64,000 nt of DNA, from assembly GCA_034440575.1 (NCBI GenBank), contig JAOTOL010001523.1:570001-634000 (forward strand). The letters run 5' to 3'. Positions 44,350-56,877 of the stretch are shown here, in pieces (position 1 is the first letter of the stretch; the number at the start of each line of letters is the position of its first letter). A program made the position numbers and the translations under genes. This DNA is from Imbricaverruca yamaguchii. Taxonomy: Eukaryota > Arthropoda > Thecostraca > Neoverrucidae. A model generated the notes under the pieces. The model saw only the letters and a list, made by a program, of their open reading frames with translations, had not been told where the DNA came from and did no database searches.

Positions 44350-44934
44350 TAGCCACCAGTCGGTCTCACACTCATTCGTCGTCACTCGCACGCAGAACGA
44401 CGGCTCGCCTGCACATCGATCAGCTGCTCCGCAAATGCCGCGGCGTCTCGAACGCGCCAGTCACGGCACATCTGCGCCGGCTCGCGCGGGATCTCGTCTC
44501 GGGGCGGCCGCCACAGTTGGCGCGAACTGGCGCCGTCCGCCATATGGTCGCCGGGGAAGCGTGCCTCGAACTGGGTCAGATGTCACCGCGCGCTGCTGGC
44601 AGCTCTGACGTCACGGCCCGGCGGGCTGCGCTGATTCAGGGGGCTTACCAGCGGCGCGGACGTGGGGGCGGCGAAATTGGCGGGCCGGCCGGCACGCGCC
44701 GATGGCGCCAAGTTTCCAGCGCGCCCGTTCGGTGGTCAGCCGCGGCGATTTTCCGGTGGCGTGTTGCACGGGGCACGTGTCGCTGCCGCGGCACGTGCCG
44801 GCCGGGCGTGACGGTGCCGTGGCCGGCTGTCGCTGCTGTGACACGTGACCGCCGGGTCGGATGCTGTCGCGGTCCGACTGCCGCTGTGCCGACACTGCTG
44901 GCCGGCCTGCGGACACGGCCTGAGTCACGCCGTG
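44350..44934. other. CpG-dense block without a readable gene
   Basis: Frames at 44517-44990 (plus) and 44611-44928 (minus) overlap and show no known domain. A 5' exon or CpG island is possible. Confidence 0.35.
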
Positions 44935-45490
44935 TCAGCAGCTCAGCCGGCCGTGCTGAGCTGATACCGCGCCGTGCCGTGCCGAGCTGATACCGCGCCG
45001 TGTCAGCAGCTCAGCCGGCCGTGCCGAGCTGATACCGCGCCGTGTCCGCCGCTCAGCCTGCCGTGCCGAGCTGATACCGCGCCGTGTCCGCCGTGCCGAA
45101 CTGATACCGCGCCGTGTCAGCCGCTCAGCCGGCCGTGCTGAACTGATACCGCGCCCTGTCCGCCGCTCAGCCGGCCGTACCGAGCTGATACCGCGCCGTG
45201 TCAGCAGCTCAGCCGGCCGTGCTGAGCTGATACCGCGCCGTGTCAGCAGCTCAGCCGGCCGTGCTGGGCTGATACCGCGCCGTGTCCGCCGCCCAGCCGG
45301 CCGTGCTGAGCTGATACCGCACCGCGTCCGCCGCCCAGCCGGCCGTGCTGAACTGATACCCCGCCGCGACAGCCACCGAGCCGGCCGTGCCGAGCTGATA
45401 CCGCGCCATGTCAGCCGCTCAGCCTGCCGTGCCGAGCTGATACCGCGCCGTGTCCGCCGCTCGAGCCGGCCGTACCGAGCTGATACCGCA
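44935..45490. repeat. Minisatellite, 42-bp unit, about 14 copies
   Basis: GCCGTGTCAGCAGCTCAGCC + GGCCGTGCTGAGCTGATACC + GC, with GTCCGCC/GTCAGCA and short-unit variants. Confidence 0.95.
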
Positions 45491-45829
45491 GCTGCCTTGT
45501 GCCACCTGTGATTCGCCGGTCGGTAAATCTTGTCCCCGCCGTCAAATGATCCTTGTATATTATCTAGGTCAAAGTTTTAACACCAGTTTTGGTTCGTGCA
45601 GGGAGATCCAGACTTTCCAATCCCCACTCCAGAATCTCCACCCATGCTGGTAATGACGAGTGAGCGGAGATGAAGTAGCGAGTGAGAAGGCATGGAGGCG
45701 ATCTCGGGCCACACAAGGGTGGCAAGACAGACAATACCGGGGTGGGTAGCACAATACATGGAAAATCAGACCGGCCAATCTGGAAAGGCAAAAGTGCATC
45801 ATGTAGGCAATTTTTTCGTAAAATACAAT

Positions 45830-45975
45830 GCTGCTGCCACAGGCATAGGTTTTTGAAAAGTATTGGGTGGGCACAATGCATGGGAGTCATGACCAATCCC
45901 AGATGGATTGGGGTGGGCACCATCGGACCACACGGGGTCCGATATTAAAAGCTGAAATTATTGTGAGGGCACAGC
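45830..45975. repeat. Member of a diverged dispersed repeat family
   Basis: GGTGGGCACCATCGGACCAC... GGGGTCCGATATTAAAAG aligns loosely with 55300-55420 and 62500-62620. ATCGGACC/GGTCCGAT forms an 8-bp stem. The relationship was judged by eye and is weaker here than between the other two. Confidence 0.35.
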
Positions 45976-46279
45976 CAACGTGGGGGAGTGCCCTCCCAAA
46001 GGCATACAAAATTTATTCCGATATACTTAAATTTCGGTACCTCAGAGCACCATGGAAGTTTGATTACTATCGTAATCGGAGTGCTAGTGCCTTCAAGAGT
46101 ATTCATAGAAGTATCCGTAAAAATACATGAAATGATCATCACCTGAATTATGCTTTACGCTTTCTTCTCGTGGCGGTGAGATTAATGAACATTGAGAAGA
46201 TTGGAACTTCAAAGCTGTTGGAGGATAAACTTTCCCTTGCCGACCCGCCAATGGAGACGAACAAGAAGTGTCCCGCTCA

Positions 46280-47152
46280 CCTGGCCTCTCCCAGCCGCCC
46301 GTCCCCCCGGCGTGTGATGGGCGGACAGGGACGGGAGGCACGGGAGGCAGCCACCTAACCTAACCTAACCTAACCTAACCTATCCTGGCCCAGCCGCCAG
46401 TCCCGCTGGCGCGTGACGGGCAGACGGGACGGCAAGCCCGGGAGGCAGCTACCTAACCTAACCTAACCTAACCTAACCTATCCTGGCCCAGCCGCCAGTC
46501 CCGCTGGCGCGTGACGGGCAGACAGCGGGACGGCAGGCCCGGGAGGCAGCTACCTAACCTAACCTAACCTAACCTAACCTAACCTATCCTGGCCCAGCCG
46601 CCAGTCCCGCTGGCGTGTGACGGGCAGACAGCGGGACGGGAGGCCCGGGAGGCAGCTAACCTAACCTAACCTAACCTAACCTATCCTGGCCCAGCCGCCA
46701 GCCCCGCTGGCGCGTGACGGGCAGACAGCGGGACGGCAGGCCCGGGAGGCAGCTACCTAACCTAACCTAACCTAACCTAACCTAACCTATCCTGGCCCAG
46801 CCGCCAGTCCCGCTGCCGTGTGACGGGCCTGGGACGGCAGGCACGGGAGGCAGCTACCTAACCTAACCTAACATAACCTAACCTATCCTGGCCCAGCCGC
46901 CAGTCCCGCTGGCGCGTGACGGGCAGACAGCGGGACGGGAGGCACGGGAGGCAGCTACCTAACCTAACCCAACTTAACTTAACCTAACCTATCCTGGCCC
47001 AGCCGCCAGTCTCGCTGGCGTGTGACGGGCAGACAGCGGGACGGGAGGCCCGGGAGGCAGCTACCGCAGGGCTCCCTACCTACAACCAACTACCTGGCCC
47101 GCTGGTGCTGGCTGTGACGGGCAGACAGCGGGAGACGAGGCCCGGGAGGCGG
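46280..47152. repeat. Composite satellite of (CCTAA)n telomere-type tracts and a GC-rich spacer
   Basis: Seven tracts of about 4-7 CCTAA pentamers (complement TTAGG) each join a spacer of about 75 bp beginning TATCCTGGCCCAGCCGCCAG and ending GGGAGGCAGCTA. TATCCTGG starts at 46381, 46479, 46585, 46682, 46788, 46884 and 46990, so the period alternates 98, 106, 97, 106, 96, 106: a higher-order unit of about 203 bp. Spacer copies without the telomeric tract cap both ends (46280-46350 and 47060-47152). Confidence 0.95.
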
Positions 47153-47931
47153 CTACACGCGAGGGGCTGGCATCTCGAGCCAACGTGGACCGGCTCTCTG
47201 TGTGTCTGACGCACCATGACTGGGCTCGGCTGGGTTGGTCAGATTTCCTCGGGCCTGACAGCCTCATATTTGCATTACCGTCTCTGCCTAATGGGGTGAG
47301 CACCACTTTCAGTGGCCAAATGTCTGGAGGGAGCTACTGATTCGATAACCCACTGCACGTGCCTGCGTAGTAGTGTACAAAAAGCCTCTAAAACGAATAC
47401 TATAAGCTCACAAAATATTGAAGTTTGCTAAGAAACTAGTCCGGCCGGAATGTTTGTCCTAGAATTATGATTTCAACACTGCAGTTTTGTATCGTGCTTA
47501 TGAGCGGTGAATTATCGCCACACTTATGATGATGTTCGCTGTAAATATACATTTGCGTATCCGCAGACAAGGAAATCTTCGACTTCAATTGACACCGCAT
47601 AACTATGTGATAAATGGTGATCTCACGAAGGGTCGCATGGCAATGCTACACGAAATTTCAACATGGTAGACACGGTATGTCAAGTTGGGTGTTCCACCCA
47701 CGGAATAATCCTATGCACATGAAGAAAGTTGGAACTGATTGATATCTGTCACCGTTGAAGTTCAATATTTGAGTACGTTGCTTCATTGTGTGGCACGTGC
47801 TGCGGAAAAAAAACACACACAGGTGTTCCACTCTCCTCTAATGCTAAAAGCTTGTATACAATGCTGTAAGACCTTTGGGTGGTGATGAAAACGAGGAAGA
47901 TGCATGGCCGTGTGACGCACGTAGAATCGAG
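47153..47931. other. Non-coding interval, nothing recognised
   Basis: AT-richer than its neighbours, no frame of note. Confidence 0.4.
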
Positions 47932-48115
47932 CAGAGGCGTAGCAAAGGGAGGGTTCCAATCAGCTCAGCAACACAAAATACACTAGATCAAACAAGCAAT
48001 TTTTAGTTTTCAACACGCAAAACCAGAAATTTTCCACGAGCCTCGTGCGCCGACAGCGGCTTCTATTTCTTCGTATATTTAGCACCCCCTTTACAAAGCC
48101 CCGTGTGCACCCCTG
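47932..48115. mobile_element. Possible small hAT-like MITE (184 bp)
   Basis: The left end CAGAGGCGTAGCAAAGGG is of the CAGNGGCGTAGC type common among hAT elements. The right end, read in complement, is CAGGGGTGCACACGGGG. Flanks GAATCGAG and GAACGCAG agree at only 5 of 8 bases, so the target duplication is decayed or absent. Confidence 0.4.
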
Positions 48116-49154
48116 GAACGCAGACGATTCATATTTCAGGGTTTAACCCAATGCAATACGTTACCATGGCCGGGGAAATTGACATTCAACGAGAGCCCAT
48201 AAACTGCACATAAAAATACATTCAAGAAGTCTCACGTCCTCTTGTCACCCAGAGCTCTACCTACTCCCACCGACACTTGCGAAAGTGCCATACGGACTTT
48301 CGGGGTCTTTCGGATTACTTGATTATGTTGTGAGTGATTATGTCGGGTTACTTGATTATGTTGCTGTGAGTCGCTGCGTGTGCTTTATGGAACGTTGGAT
48401 AGATACAGATACAGACGTGTGTTGATTAAATCCACGGTGGACATGTGGCTATTACAACCTCGCGTTAATGTGATAAAACAGCCGGCGCAGGTAAGGTCAA
48501 AATCACAGAACAGCTAAGCCGATGGTTATGCATGTCAGAATAAAATTCAGCAGGTCGGGCAGATCAGTCCGGGTGCAGATCAGTCCGGCTCGGGCGGCAC
48601 GTCAGACAGGTGCCGCCGTACGTGGCGACCGAAGATCGACACGGAAAGCCGCGTCAGGTCAGGTGGCAACGAGTTATGCAGCAGTGGTGCTAAACACCAG
48701 TTATACAGCGGCCAAATCGCCTCTTCCCCATCTCAGTGCAGGACCGGGGGACATACAGGTGATGGTCCTGACGGGTGGTTCGGTCGCGAATCTCCGTTAC
48801 GCGGTGGTGAGACCATGAGCCGGTGATACCGGCTCCCCATGACGGCGCATTGTGTGCGTGAGGCACGGAGTATCAAGTATCAGGTATCAGGTAAGGTTCC
48901 CCGCACTGAGCTAGCCCAGTCTCCTCAACAGATCTCTAATGAGTGGCAAAGCTTTTGCGACAAAAAATTGCTTTTGCTGAGTAGTCTTCTTTTTTTAATG
49001 CGAGATGTGTTCTTTTTTGTTCCGTTACCGTACATAGAAATACAGCAGCGGATCTGCGGGAAGACCAGGGCATTGACCAGCGTGGAGATGACAGCAGGTG
49101 GAAGGTGCCTCATCTGATGCGATAGACATTATGTTTTCCAGAGTTGAGGTCGCA
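48116..49154. other. Non-coding interval
   Basis: A short direct repeat, GCAGATCAGTCCGG-like, occurs at 48555-48595. No gene recognised. Confidence 0.4.
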
Positions 49155-49158
49155 TTAA

Positions 49159-49983
49159 CCCGCGCCGTCTTTCCGGTCAGATCCTCACACCCCGTTTCGG
49201 GGGATGTTAGCAGCCCCCTCTAAAATTCAAACTAAGCATCGTACGGAAACGAAAGAGGTGTCATCGGAAAGTGCTCGACGAGTAGGGTCCGGGTCCACCC
49301 GAAAAACAATTCTCCCCAAATGTGACGTCACCAGGGGGCTAGATTTTCGCGACTTTTCACGACTTACATTATGTTTTTGGCTCTGGGGAGTTCATTTTGT
49401 GGGATATATGAAAACAATATTTATTTGCAATGAGAAAAGGACAGCGAAATCGACAAGGGCGATACCAATTGTTGGTACCCCAAAATATATTTTTTGAAAT
49501 TTCAAAATTTTGAGTTTTAAAGTTTTCTTTAATCTTCCTTCTCCAATCGATAGAACAGACCGGGAAACGTTGTTGGAAGTCAACTTACCATAATAAAAAA
49601 TGCTTACTTTAGCCAGAATATTCTATTTGAACTGCAATTGGTAAATATGCAAAATTTATATATAGTCAAAAACGAAAAAAATGAAGAATTCCACTCGTTC
49701 GTTTTATTGCATCCCTAAAGATAAGCAAACGCTGAAAGTTTCGTTAAAATATCTGTATCCGTCGTGATGTCTAGTTAAACTTTTTCGGAGGTGACCTCAC
49801 TTGACCTTGACTAACTCGTTGACCCTAGATAACCTGACTTAAACATTTTAAAACGGCATGCCAAGTTGATGGGAAAAGTTATGGCCAACTTTGGGCCCGC
49901 TGCCGCGCGCCATTCGTCCACTACCCGCGAAAAACCTGAGGTGGGGGGGGGGGCGGTTGCAGACCCCCTCGAGACGGGACGGA
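49159..49983. mobile_element. TTAA-flanked non-autonomous DNA transposon (825 bp)
   Basis: TTAA stands at 49155-49158 and 49984-49987. Read inward, the two ends are TTAACCCGCGCCGTCT and TTAATCCGTCCCGTCT, 13 of 16 identical. A second inverted pair follows (CCGTTTCGGGGG near 49194; CCGTCTCGAGGGGG mirrored near 49970). A TTAA duplication with a CCC-type terminus fits piggyBac- or Kolobok-type mobilisation. No transposase frame is present. Confidence 0.55.
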
Positions 49984-49987
49984 TTAA

Positions 49988-50535
49988 CGAAACAAACTAA
50001 AGGTAAAATGCTGCCCAATAGAGCTGATCCAAAAGATGCTTAACTTCACAGTCTTTGAGGATCTTGTCGTTATCCCTAACTTTGGGAACACGTTTCAGGG
50101 AATTGGAAAATAAAATGGTCTTGGCCGGCCTCGACGGTCGTTGCAAAACCTTGCTGCAGAATGTACCAGGTCCATTTGCGTTCGTTTCCTTGTGGCTTTA
50201 TTTACGTTCGTTTCTTTGTTTGTTCCTTGCAGAGGTAGCTGGCCAACTGTGAATCACTGATTTGGCCAGCTGAGGTATGTTGAGTTATCTTTGTCACAAA
50301 TCAGCTCCGTCGCCAGCGGTGCCACCTAGAAGTCGCTCGTGCCTCAATCTCTGCCAAGCTCCTGCGCCTTCTATCTTGTGCTTACCAGTTTCATGTATGT
50401 TCAGCTTTGTGCTGCCTCTATATATGGATGTTCTCTATTTTGTTTCTTTGCATTCGCGATGCTCTCTTATGTATATGGCAAAAACACCGCTTCTCTTTTC
50501 GCTTATTCTACCGATCCCCTGTCTCCATTTCCACT
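49988..50535. other. Non-coding interval, nothing recognised
   Basis: No repeat or domain found before the pyrimidine tract. Confidence 0.4.
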
Positions 50536-50815
<280 letters not shown>

Positions 50816-51174
50816 TCTCTCTTCACCGGCCTCTCCTTGCCAATCATTCTCTCAGTTCCAACCCGCTTTCCCTCGGGTTTTGTGTGTCGCATCTGAGTAG
50901 TTCTCGAGTGCCTTGGCTCACTGCGCCGGGAATCCCTGGAGTCTGGTCTCAATGTACATCTCTCCTGAGTCGTTCTAGTCTCGAATGCCCTGCAGGCATC
51001 TCTATGTGACCCGCCGTGAGAACGAGTGTCCGGAACGCCGCCAAATTTCCTCCAATTTGGTCCAGAGCCGCTACAAATGCCACCCGTCACTCCACGTTAT
51101 CCTAACCTTTTAGCATTCCGGGAATTCCGCGCAGAGCTGGAGGTGAGGATACTTTGAGGGCATGGCACGACTGA

Positions 51175-51668
51175 GTGAACTGGGCGATGGTTCCTCCGCG
51201 CTCGGGAGACGAAGCGGTGGTTCTTCCGAGCCCATAATACAGAGCGAGGGTTCCTCCGAGTTCAGGAGACAGAGCGGTAGCTCCTCCGAGCTAATCGAGC
51301 TCGGGGGAGAGTAGCTCTTCCGCACTCCGAGGCTCCGATCTCCGAGCTCGGGAGAGGACATGGTCTTGAGCCCGGGAGATGGAGCGGTGGCTCCTCCGAG
51401 CTCAGGGCTCCTCCGAGCGGGAAGACCCTCCGCGGGAGACGGAGTGCTCCTCCGAGCCCGGGAGACGGAGTGGTGAGCCCTCCGAGCTTGGGAGATGGAG
51501 CGGTGACCCCTCCGAGCTTGGGAGACGGAGTGGTGACCCCTCCGAGCTCGGGAGACGGAGCCGTGACCGATCTGAGCAGGGGAGCTAGGGCAATGGCCCC
51601 TCTGGGTTGGGGACATGGAATGACAGCTCCTCCGTGCTGGGAAGTGGATATGGCAATGACCTCTCCGA
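51175..51668. repeat. Minisatellite, about 30-bp unit, about 15 copies
   Basis: CTCCGAGCTCGGGAGACGGA + GCGGTG(AC)CC-type units. The first half is diverged; the best copies are at 51460-51570. Confidence 0.92.
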
Positions 51669-52335
51669 GTTCCTGACATAGAAGCGGCTGTTCCTCCGAA
51701 TTGGAAGATGAAGTTATCTCGAAGTTGGAGAGGAGTTGCGGGGTTTCCACGGTTGGGAAATACCGCACCATCGTCAGCAGATGGAACCAGAATTTCTATA
51801 AAAGTACTGGGTTCACTTTGATGGACATGAGTTCAGGTTACCAAGGAGAGTCCCTAATTCTGGTCTATGTTGTTTCTATCTTTGAATCCATTGGTGGATA
51901 ATTGCACACATTTTCAGGGTGCCTGATTCATTATATCAGAACTTGACGACTCTCAATGGTGCTCGGCGGCTCTCAGGAGTGCAGAGACATGCATAATGGA
52001 ATGCAATTCTCCACTCATGATTATGCATCCACGATTTTCTCACTTGAATGCAACTTCCGGTTTGAAGCACATTAAAGAAGATCGCAGTTCCAATTTAAAC
52101 GCATCCTGGTCTCAACTTTAAAAGAGACCCGTTGAAGACTCGCGTTCTAACGAGCGTCGGCGAGGACACCTGAACAAAGGCAATCGCATCGGTGCGAACT
52201 CGCTTGCGAAAACTGGACCACCACCATTCCTCTCTGTTCAGGTACTGGGCCCGCTCATGAATGCCGCGTCGACCTCGCTGGAATGCCTCGCGAGCTAATG
52301 TGACGCGGCCGCTGGCGCTGCGGCGGGAGGACAAG
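51669..52335. other. Non-coding interval, nothing recognised
   Basis: Ordinary composition. Confidence 0.4.
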
Positions 52336-52339
52336 GCTG

Positions 52340-52757
52340 GCGCAGTGTGCTGCTCGGTCCCTGGCCGGCCGATGTGACGCGTCGGCGCTGTGTGCTGCTC
52401 GGTCCCTGGCCGGCCGATGTGACGCGTCGGCGCTGTGTGCTGCTCGGTCCCTGGCCGGCCGATATGACGCGTCGGCGCTGTGTGCCGCTCGGTCCCTGGC
52501 TGGCCGATGTGACGTGTCGGAGCTGTGTGCTGCTCGGTCCCTGGCCGGCCGATGTGACGCGTCGGCGCTGTGTGCTGCTCGGTCCCTGGCCGGCCGATGT
52601 GACGCGTCGGCGCTGTGTGCTGCTCGGTCCCTGGCCGGCCGATGTGACGCGTCGGCGCTGTGTGCTGCTCGGTCCCTGGCCGGCCGATGTGACGCGTCGG
52701 CGCTGTGTGCTGCTCGGTCCCTGGCCGGCCGATGTGACGCGTCGGCGCTGTGTGCCG
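52340..52757. repeat. Minisatellite, 45-bp unit x 9
   Basis: GTGTGCTGCTCGGTCCCTGG + CCGGCCGATGTGACGCGTCG + GCGCT at strict 45-bp steps. The central copies are identical; 52466-52545 are diverged. A 15-residue peptide repeat in minus-strand frames follows from the 45-bp period. Confidence 0.97.
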
Positions 52758-53929
52758 GGCTCGCCTCCTCGGCGGCCACCTGTAATTGCGGCAATTTGAC
52801 TCTGTCATGGCGTCGCTGTCCCAGGCGATTTGTAATTGGCCGAATTTTCAGGTGATGCATCACCTTGAAAGCAGACCGAACATAAGCGGGTCCATTTTCT
52901 TTCAACTCCGTCAGCCGACGCTGCTGCTTCCCTGCCTCACAAGTGCGAGTGCTTCGTAGTTTGCAGAGATTACCGGCGGAAGCAAGCTGCGGCGCTATGC
53001 AATAGGAAGAGAAGCCAGAAGGGGTACTGATGCTCGAGTGAAAGGAATCCTTACGATGAATCTTGCGGCTCGGATGTTGACCATTGATGTCTTCTGACAT
53101 AACGCTGGCCACCTCGATAGTTCAACTAGCAGATTGTTGATTTCTCCATCTTCACAATTGGAGTTCGTATCGCTAGCTTGCATTTCGCTTCAGGCTAAAA
53201 CAACCAGGTGGCAGCTGGTAATATTGATGACGCGATAATGAGACGGCTGTGTTAGAGCACACAGCAGAGATCACAAATACGAAGCTGCCTCGTAGGGCTC
53301 TGTCGCTGAACAGTTGTGTGATGGGGTGGTGAGCTTGATACATTCGATAGCGAGACATCTGTTGGCATGGACCCCGGTATCGCGGAGCGACGCCAATAAG
53401 CGTTCTGATTCGGGTAAGCACGTAGCCATGCCTTAGGAAAGTCAGAAGGCCGTACCATGCAACTCTTGGCCCAGGCAGAGTTACGTCCCACAAGTTCCCG
53501 GGTGAAGCGAAATACAACGCACAGTGAAACGCATCGGCACCGCTGATTTTCATTCAAATTATAAGCACACAGACAGTATGCTCCCTTAACGGCGACAGTG
53601 AGCTCTAGATAGTTCTGGGCGCTGTCTCCCCTAGCTCCCAGTGTACCCCCCCCACAACTTCTGGCACCCCTCCCAGTACCCTCCCCTCCCCCCGGCGCCG
53701 TGGCGGGTGCTGGGCACAATTAGAGGCCGACTGACGGCGTAGACCCCAGCAGTGTGGGAACGGCGCGACCGTTCGGACGGCCGCATTTTTTTGGGTGCCG
53801 GTGCCGGTGTCGCACCTCCGCCACCACCTGGCCACTCTCACGGTCGTCCCGACAACTGCGATCAGTCGTGGGCTGGCGGCGCACCTGGACACGGCCGGCG
53901 GGTGGCCCCCGCCACACGAGCAGCGCTCG
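52758..53929. other. Non-coding interval with a 16-bp palindrome
   Basis: AGGTGATGCATCACCT (52850-52865) is a perfect palindrome that nearly extends to 22 bp. Minus-strand frames at 52990-53560 have no recognisable content. C runs occur near 53645-53695. Confidence 0.45.
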
Positions 53930-54410
53930 GCCGGCGCTCGCTCGGCTCTGGGCTGAGGGCTGGCTCGGCTGTGGGCTGTGGGCTGGCTCGGCTGTGGGCT
54001 GTGGGCTGGCTCGGCTGTGGGCTGTGCGGTCGCTCGGCTGTGGGCTGAGGGCTGGCTCGGCTGTGGGCTGTGCGGTCGCTCGGCTGTGGGCTGTGCGGTC
54101 GCTCGGCTGTGGGCTGTGGGCTCGATCGGCTGTGGGCTGTGCGGTCGCTCGGCTGTGGGCTGAGGGCTGGCTCGGTGGGCTGTGTGCTCGGCTGTGGGCT
54201 GTGGGCTGGCTCGGCTGTGGGCTGTGGGCTGGCTCGGCTGTGGGCTGAGGGCTTGCTCGAGTGTGGGTTGTGGGATCGCTCGGCTGTGGGCTGAGGGCTA
54301 GATCAGATGTGAGCTGTGGGCTCGTTCGTCTGTGGGTTGAGGGCTCGTTCGGCTGTGAGTTGAGGGCTCGATCGGTTGTCGGCTGTGGGCTCGATCGGCT
54401 GTGAGCAGCG
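53930..54410. repeat. Minisatellite, 23-bp unit, about 20 copies
   Basis: CTGGCTCGGCTGTGGGCTGT + GGG, with GCGGTCG and GAGGG variants, decaying toward 54410. The 23-bp period rotates through all three frames, so the peptides it yields are meaningless. Confidence 0.95.
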
Positions 54411-56519
54411 ACGACAGTCTCGAAGGATGAACCACGGCGAGATCAGTCAGCTCACCGTCGCGGAAGGGACGCCGGTCGTATCGCTCACCAGGCCGTGCGA
54501 TGGAATGCCTGCTGGTCCTTGGTTTAGAACCTGTATCGCTAACTGAAGTCCATGCTCAAGATGGACCGGTTCGGAAAATTAGTACCGGCTTGAGCTTGGT
54601 TAACACGCTTGAGACTAAAAGTACGGCTCGCACATATTGAGACTTATTTCCAGTTACCTGTGTGGCTTCGGCAGTCGCCATGTTTGCGTTTAGTTCCAAT
54701 TTGTCATTGGTATCTGTTTGCACGACAATGACAACGTGCTTAAGAGGCAACACCTACTACTCGAACGAGAGTGCACCCTGGCTGGGTGTGACGGGGGGCG
54801 AGTCATGGGAGCATCCGGCGGCGACAATATCATAATCTGCCATGATGCAGCGTTTTATCGCCGAGTCCTCGCACGCGCGCGCGCGCCAGGGAAAACCCGC
54901 GACGCTGCGCGATGGATGGCGGCTATCCGGCGCGTCAGCCGCCGCCAGACGTGGTCGTCGGCACGCGGCGAGTCAGCACAGATGGCCGCGGCCACTTGTG
55001 GTCGTGCGGCTCGGAGACGAGCCGAAACACAGCTCACCGCCGGCCGACGGCAGGCGGAGACGCCAGCTGCCAGCTGCGCCGCTCCAGACCGCTCCGGTCC
55101 GGGTCGTCCGCGGCCGTACAGAGCGGCGCCACACCGCAGGACTGCCGCCCGCTCACCTTCCTGTCAGCCGGACTCAGTCAATTACCGACCATTCACGTGC
55201 TCGCATTCACGGGTTCGCGTATTCGCACGCGCATGAAAACTGGCGCTAACGCACACTGCTGGCAGCCGTGTGTGGAGCAGCTTGAAAATGTTTGGCATGG
55301 CCCAATGCATGAAGATGATGAGTGCTGACAATTTGGTTCATGGAGCCCACACAACAAAGCCCCGTGTTAAGAAAACAAGAAGTTGGTGGGGCCAAGGGCA
55401 ATATGGCGGTGTTCAGGCCTCACCAAATGTATACGAAGCTTCACCCCTGCTGACAACTGTGCGTTGGGCAGGGGGAGTGCAAAAGGCAGTTGTTCGTCCG
55501 AAACACTTGCTGCAAGTTACACGACTGCAACATCCTTAGCTTAAATCCATGCTGGAACAACAGCATAAATGTCAATGCTTGGGCACCCCTGGCGGTTTAC
55601 TGCATCCAATTCGAATGTCTTACTTAGGTGCGTAGTGCTTTTACTCGTTTCCCTACATGGGGCTAATGCACATGTCCCCGACGCCTCCATGTCACCTGAC
55701 GATGACTCAATGCGTTGTCGCGAGTGTGTCTCGGCTCAGTGGTACCGGAAATGACTCGAGACATTGGCACAGACGAGACTCAGTGGCAGTGAGTTGCAGT
55801 ACCACGTGATATAGCTGGCAGAATCACCGATCCAGCTAGAAGGCACCGACGCCCCTATAACCAGCGACGTGAAGGGGTGGGGGTGGGGAGTTCGAGTATG
55901 TGGCCAGAGGGAGAAGGACCGGCGGGGGAGCAGGCAGTGGGTGTGCAATCATGTACGCGACACTTAGCCAGAGCGGAGCCCACATACCGGTGGACCAGGG
56001 GAGCTGAAGAGTGACGCTTCACTGCGATTTGTGTTGGATGATCTGGTCGCCGTCGGCGAAGAGCATATTTGAACAATTTACAGTCTTACTCAGCCATTCA
56101 ATGCTTGGCTTAATCGTTTCCAACTGCCGATCAAAGGACAGACCAGGAAGTGTTTCCCGCCGCAGGCAACAAAATCAATACAAATCGCGCCGTTTGTCCA
56201 CGCCGTCCGTCAGCCTCAAAACAAATAACCGGCCGACATTCCGCGGCACCAGCGGTATCGCATTTCTATACGGAGCCTTTGAAGGGCGCCGGCAGGAGGT
56301 CGCACGCTCGAGTCCCCATCATCTCGGGCTGGCGGAGCCGATGCCGCGCGAGACTCGGAAGGTGCTTCGGCACGATTAGCCCGGCCGTGGGCGGTTGGCC
56401 GGCGACCGGTCGGCCTGTGATGTGCCGCCGCCGCGCGACACTGCCGCCTGTTTTGCCCGCCACCGGCCGGCAAATCCGTCCGCGCGCAGACGCGGAGAGC
56501 GGGCCGACGACATCGCTCA
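54411..56519. other. Non-coding interval with two CpG-dense blocks and a dispersed-repeat copy
   Basis: CpG-dense at 54780-55170 and 56190-56520. 55300-55420 belongs to the dispersed family described at 62500. Overlapping frames on both strands (54718-55328) show no known domain. Confidence 0.4.
55300..55420 (+). repeat. Dispersed repeat, copy A
   Basis: GAGTGCTGACAATTTGGTTC... AACAAGAAGTTGGTGGGG... GGCAATATGGCGG aligns with GAGTGCTGTCAATTTGGTTG... GAGAAGTTGATGGGAGC... GGCAAATGTGATAGG at 62519-62612, in the same orientation and with similar spacing. Confidence 0.6.
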
Positions 56520-56523
56520 CTCA

Positions 56524-56877
56524 CGCGGCCGAGGCTGGCCGGCGGGCGAGGCTGGCCGGCGGGCGAGGCTGGCCGGCGGGCGAGGCTGGCCGGCGGGGAG
56601 GCGGGCCGGCGGGCGGGGCTGGCCGGCGGGCGAGGCTGGCGCGGGCGGGCGGGGAGGCGGGCCGGCGGGCAGGCTGGCCGGCGGGCGAGGCTGGCCGGCG
56701 GCCGAGGCGGGCCGGCGGGCGAGGCTGGCCGGCGGGCGAGGCTGGCCGGCGGGGGCCGGCGGCCGGCGGGCGAGGCTGGCCGGCGGGCGAGGCTGGCCGG
56801 CGGGCGAGGCTGGCCGGCGGGCGAGGCGGGCCGGCGGGCGAGGCTGGCCGGCGGGCGAGGCGGGCCGGCGGGCACCT
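56524..56877. repeat. Minisatellite, 17-bp unit, about 20 copies, extremely GC-rich
   Basis: GGCTGGCCGGCGGGCGA repeated with short deletions and GCGGGCC variants. Frames of 180-330 codons on both strands are artefacts of the lack of A and T. Confidence 0.95.

Noticed and set aside
46280..47152. A true chromosome end
   Set aside because: Telomeric tracts are short, interrupted by spacers, and ordinary sequence continues for many kilobases on both sides.
52255..53112. 285-codon minus-strand frame with a 15-residue repeat
   Set aside because: The repeat follows from the 45-bp minisatellite and the unique N-terminal part resembles nothing known.
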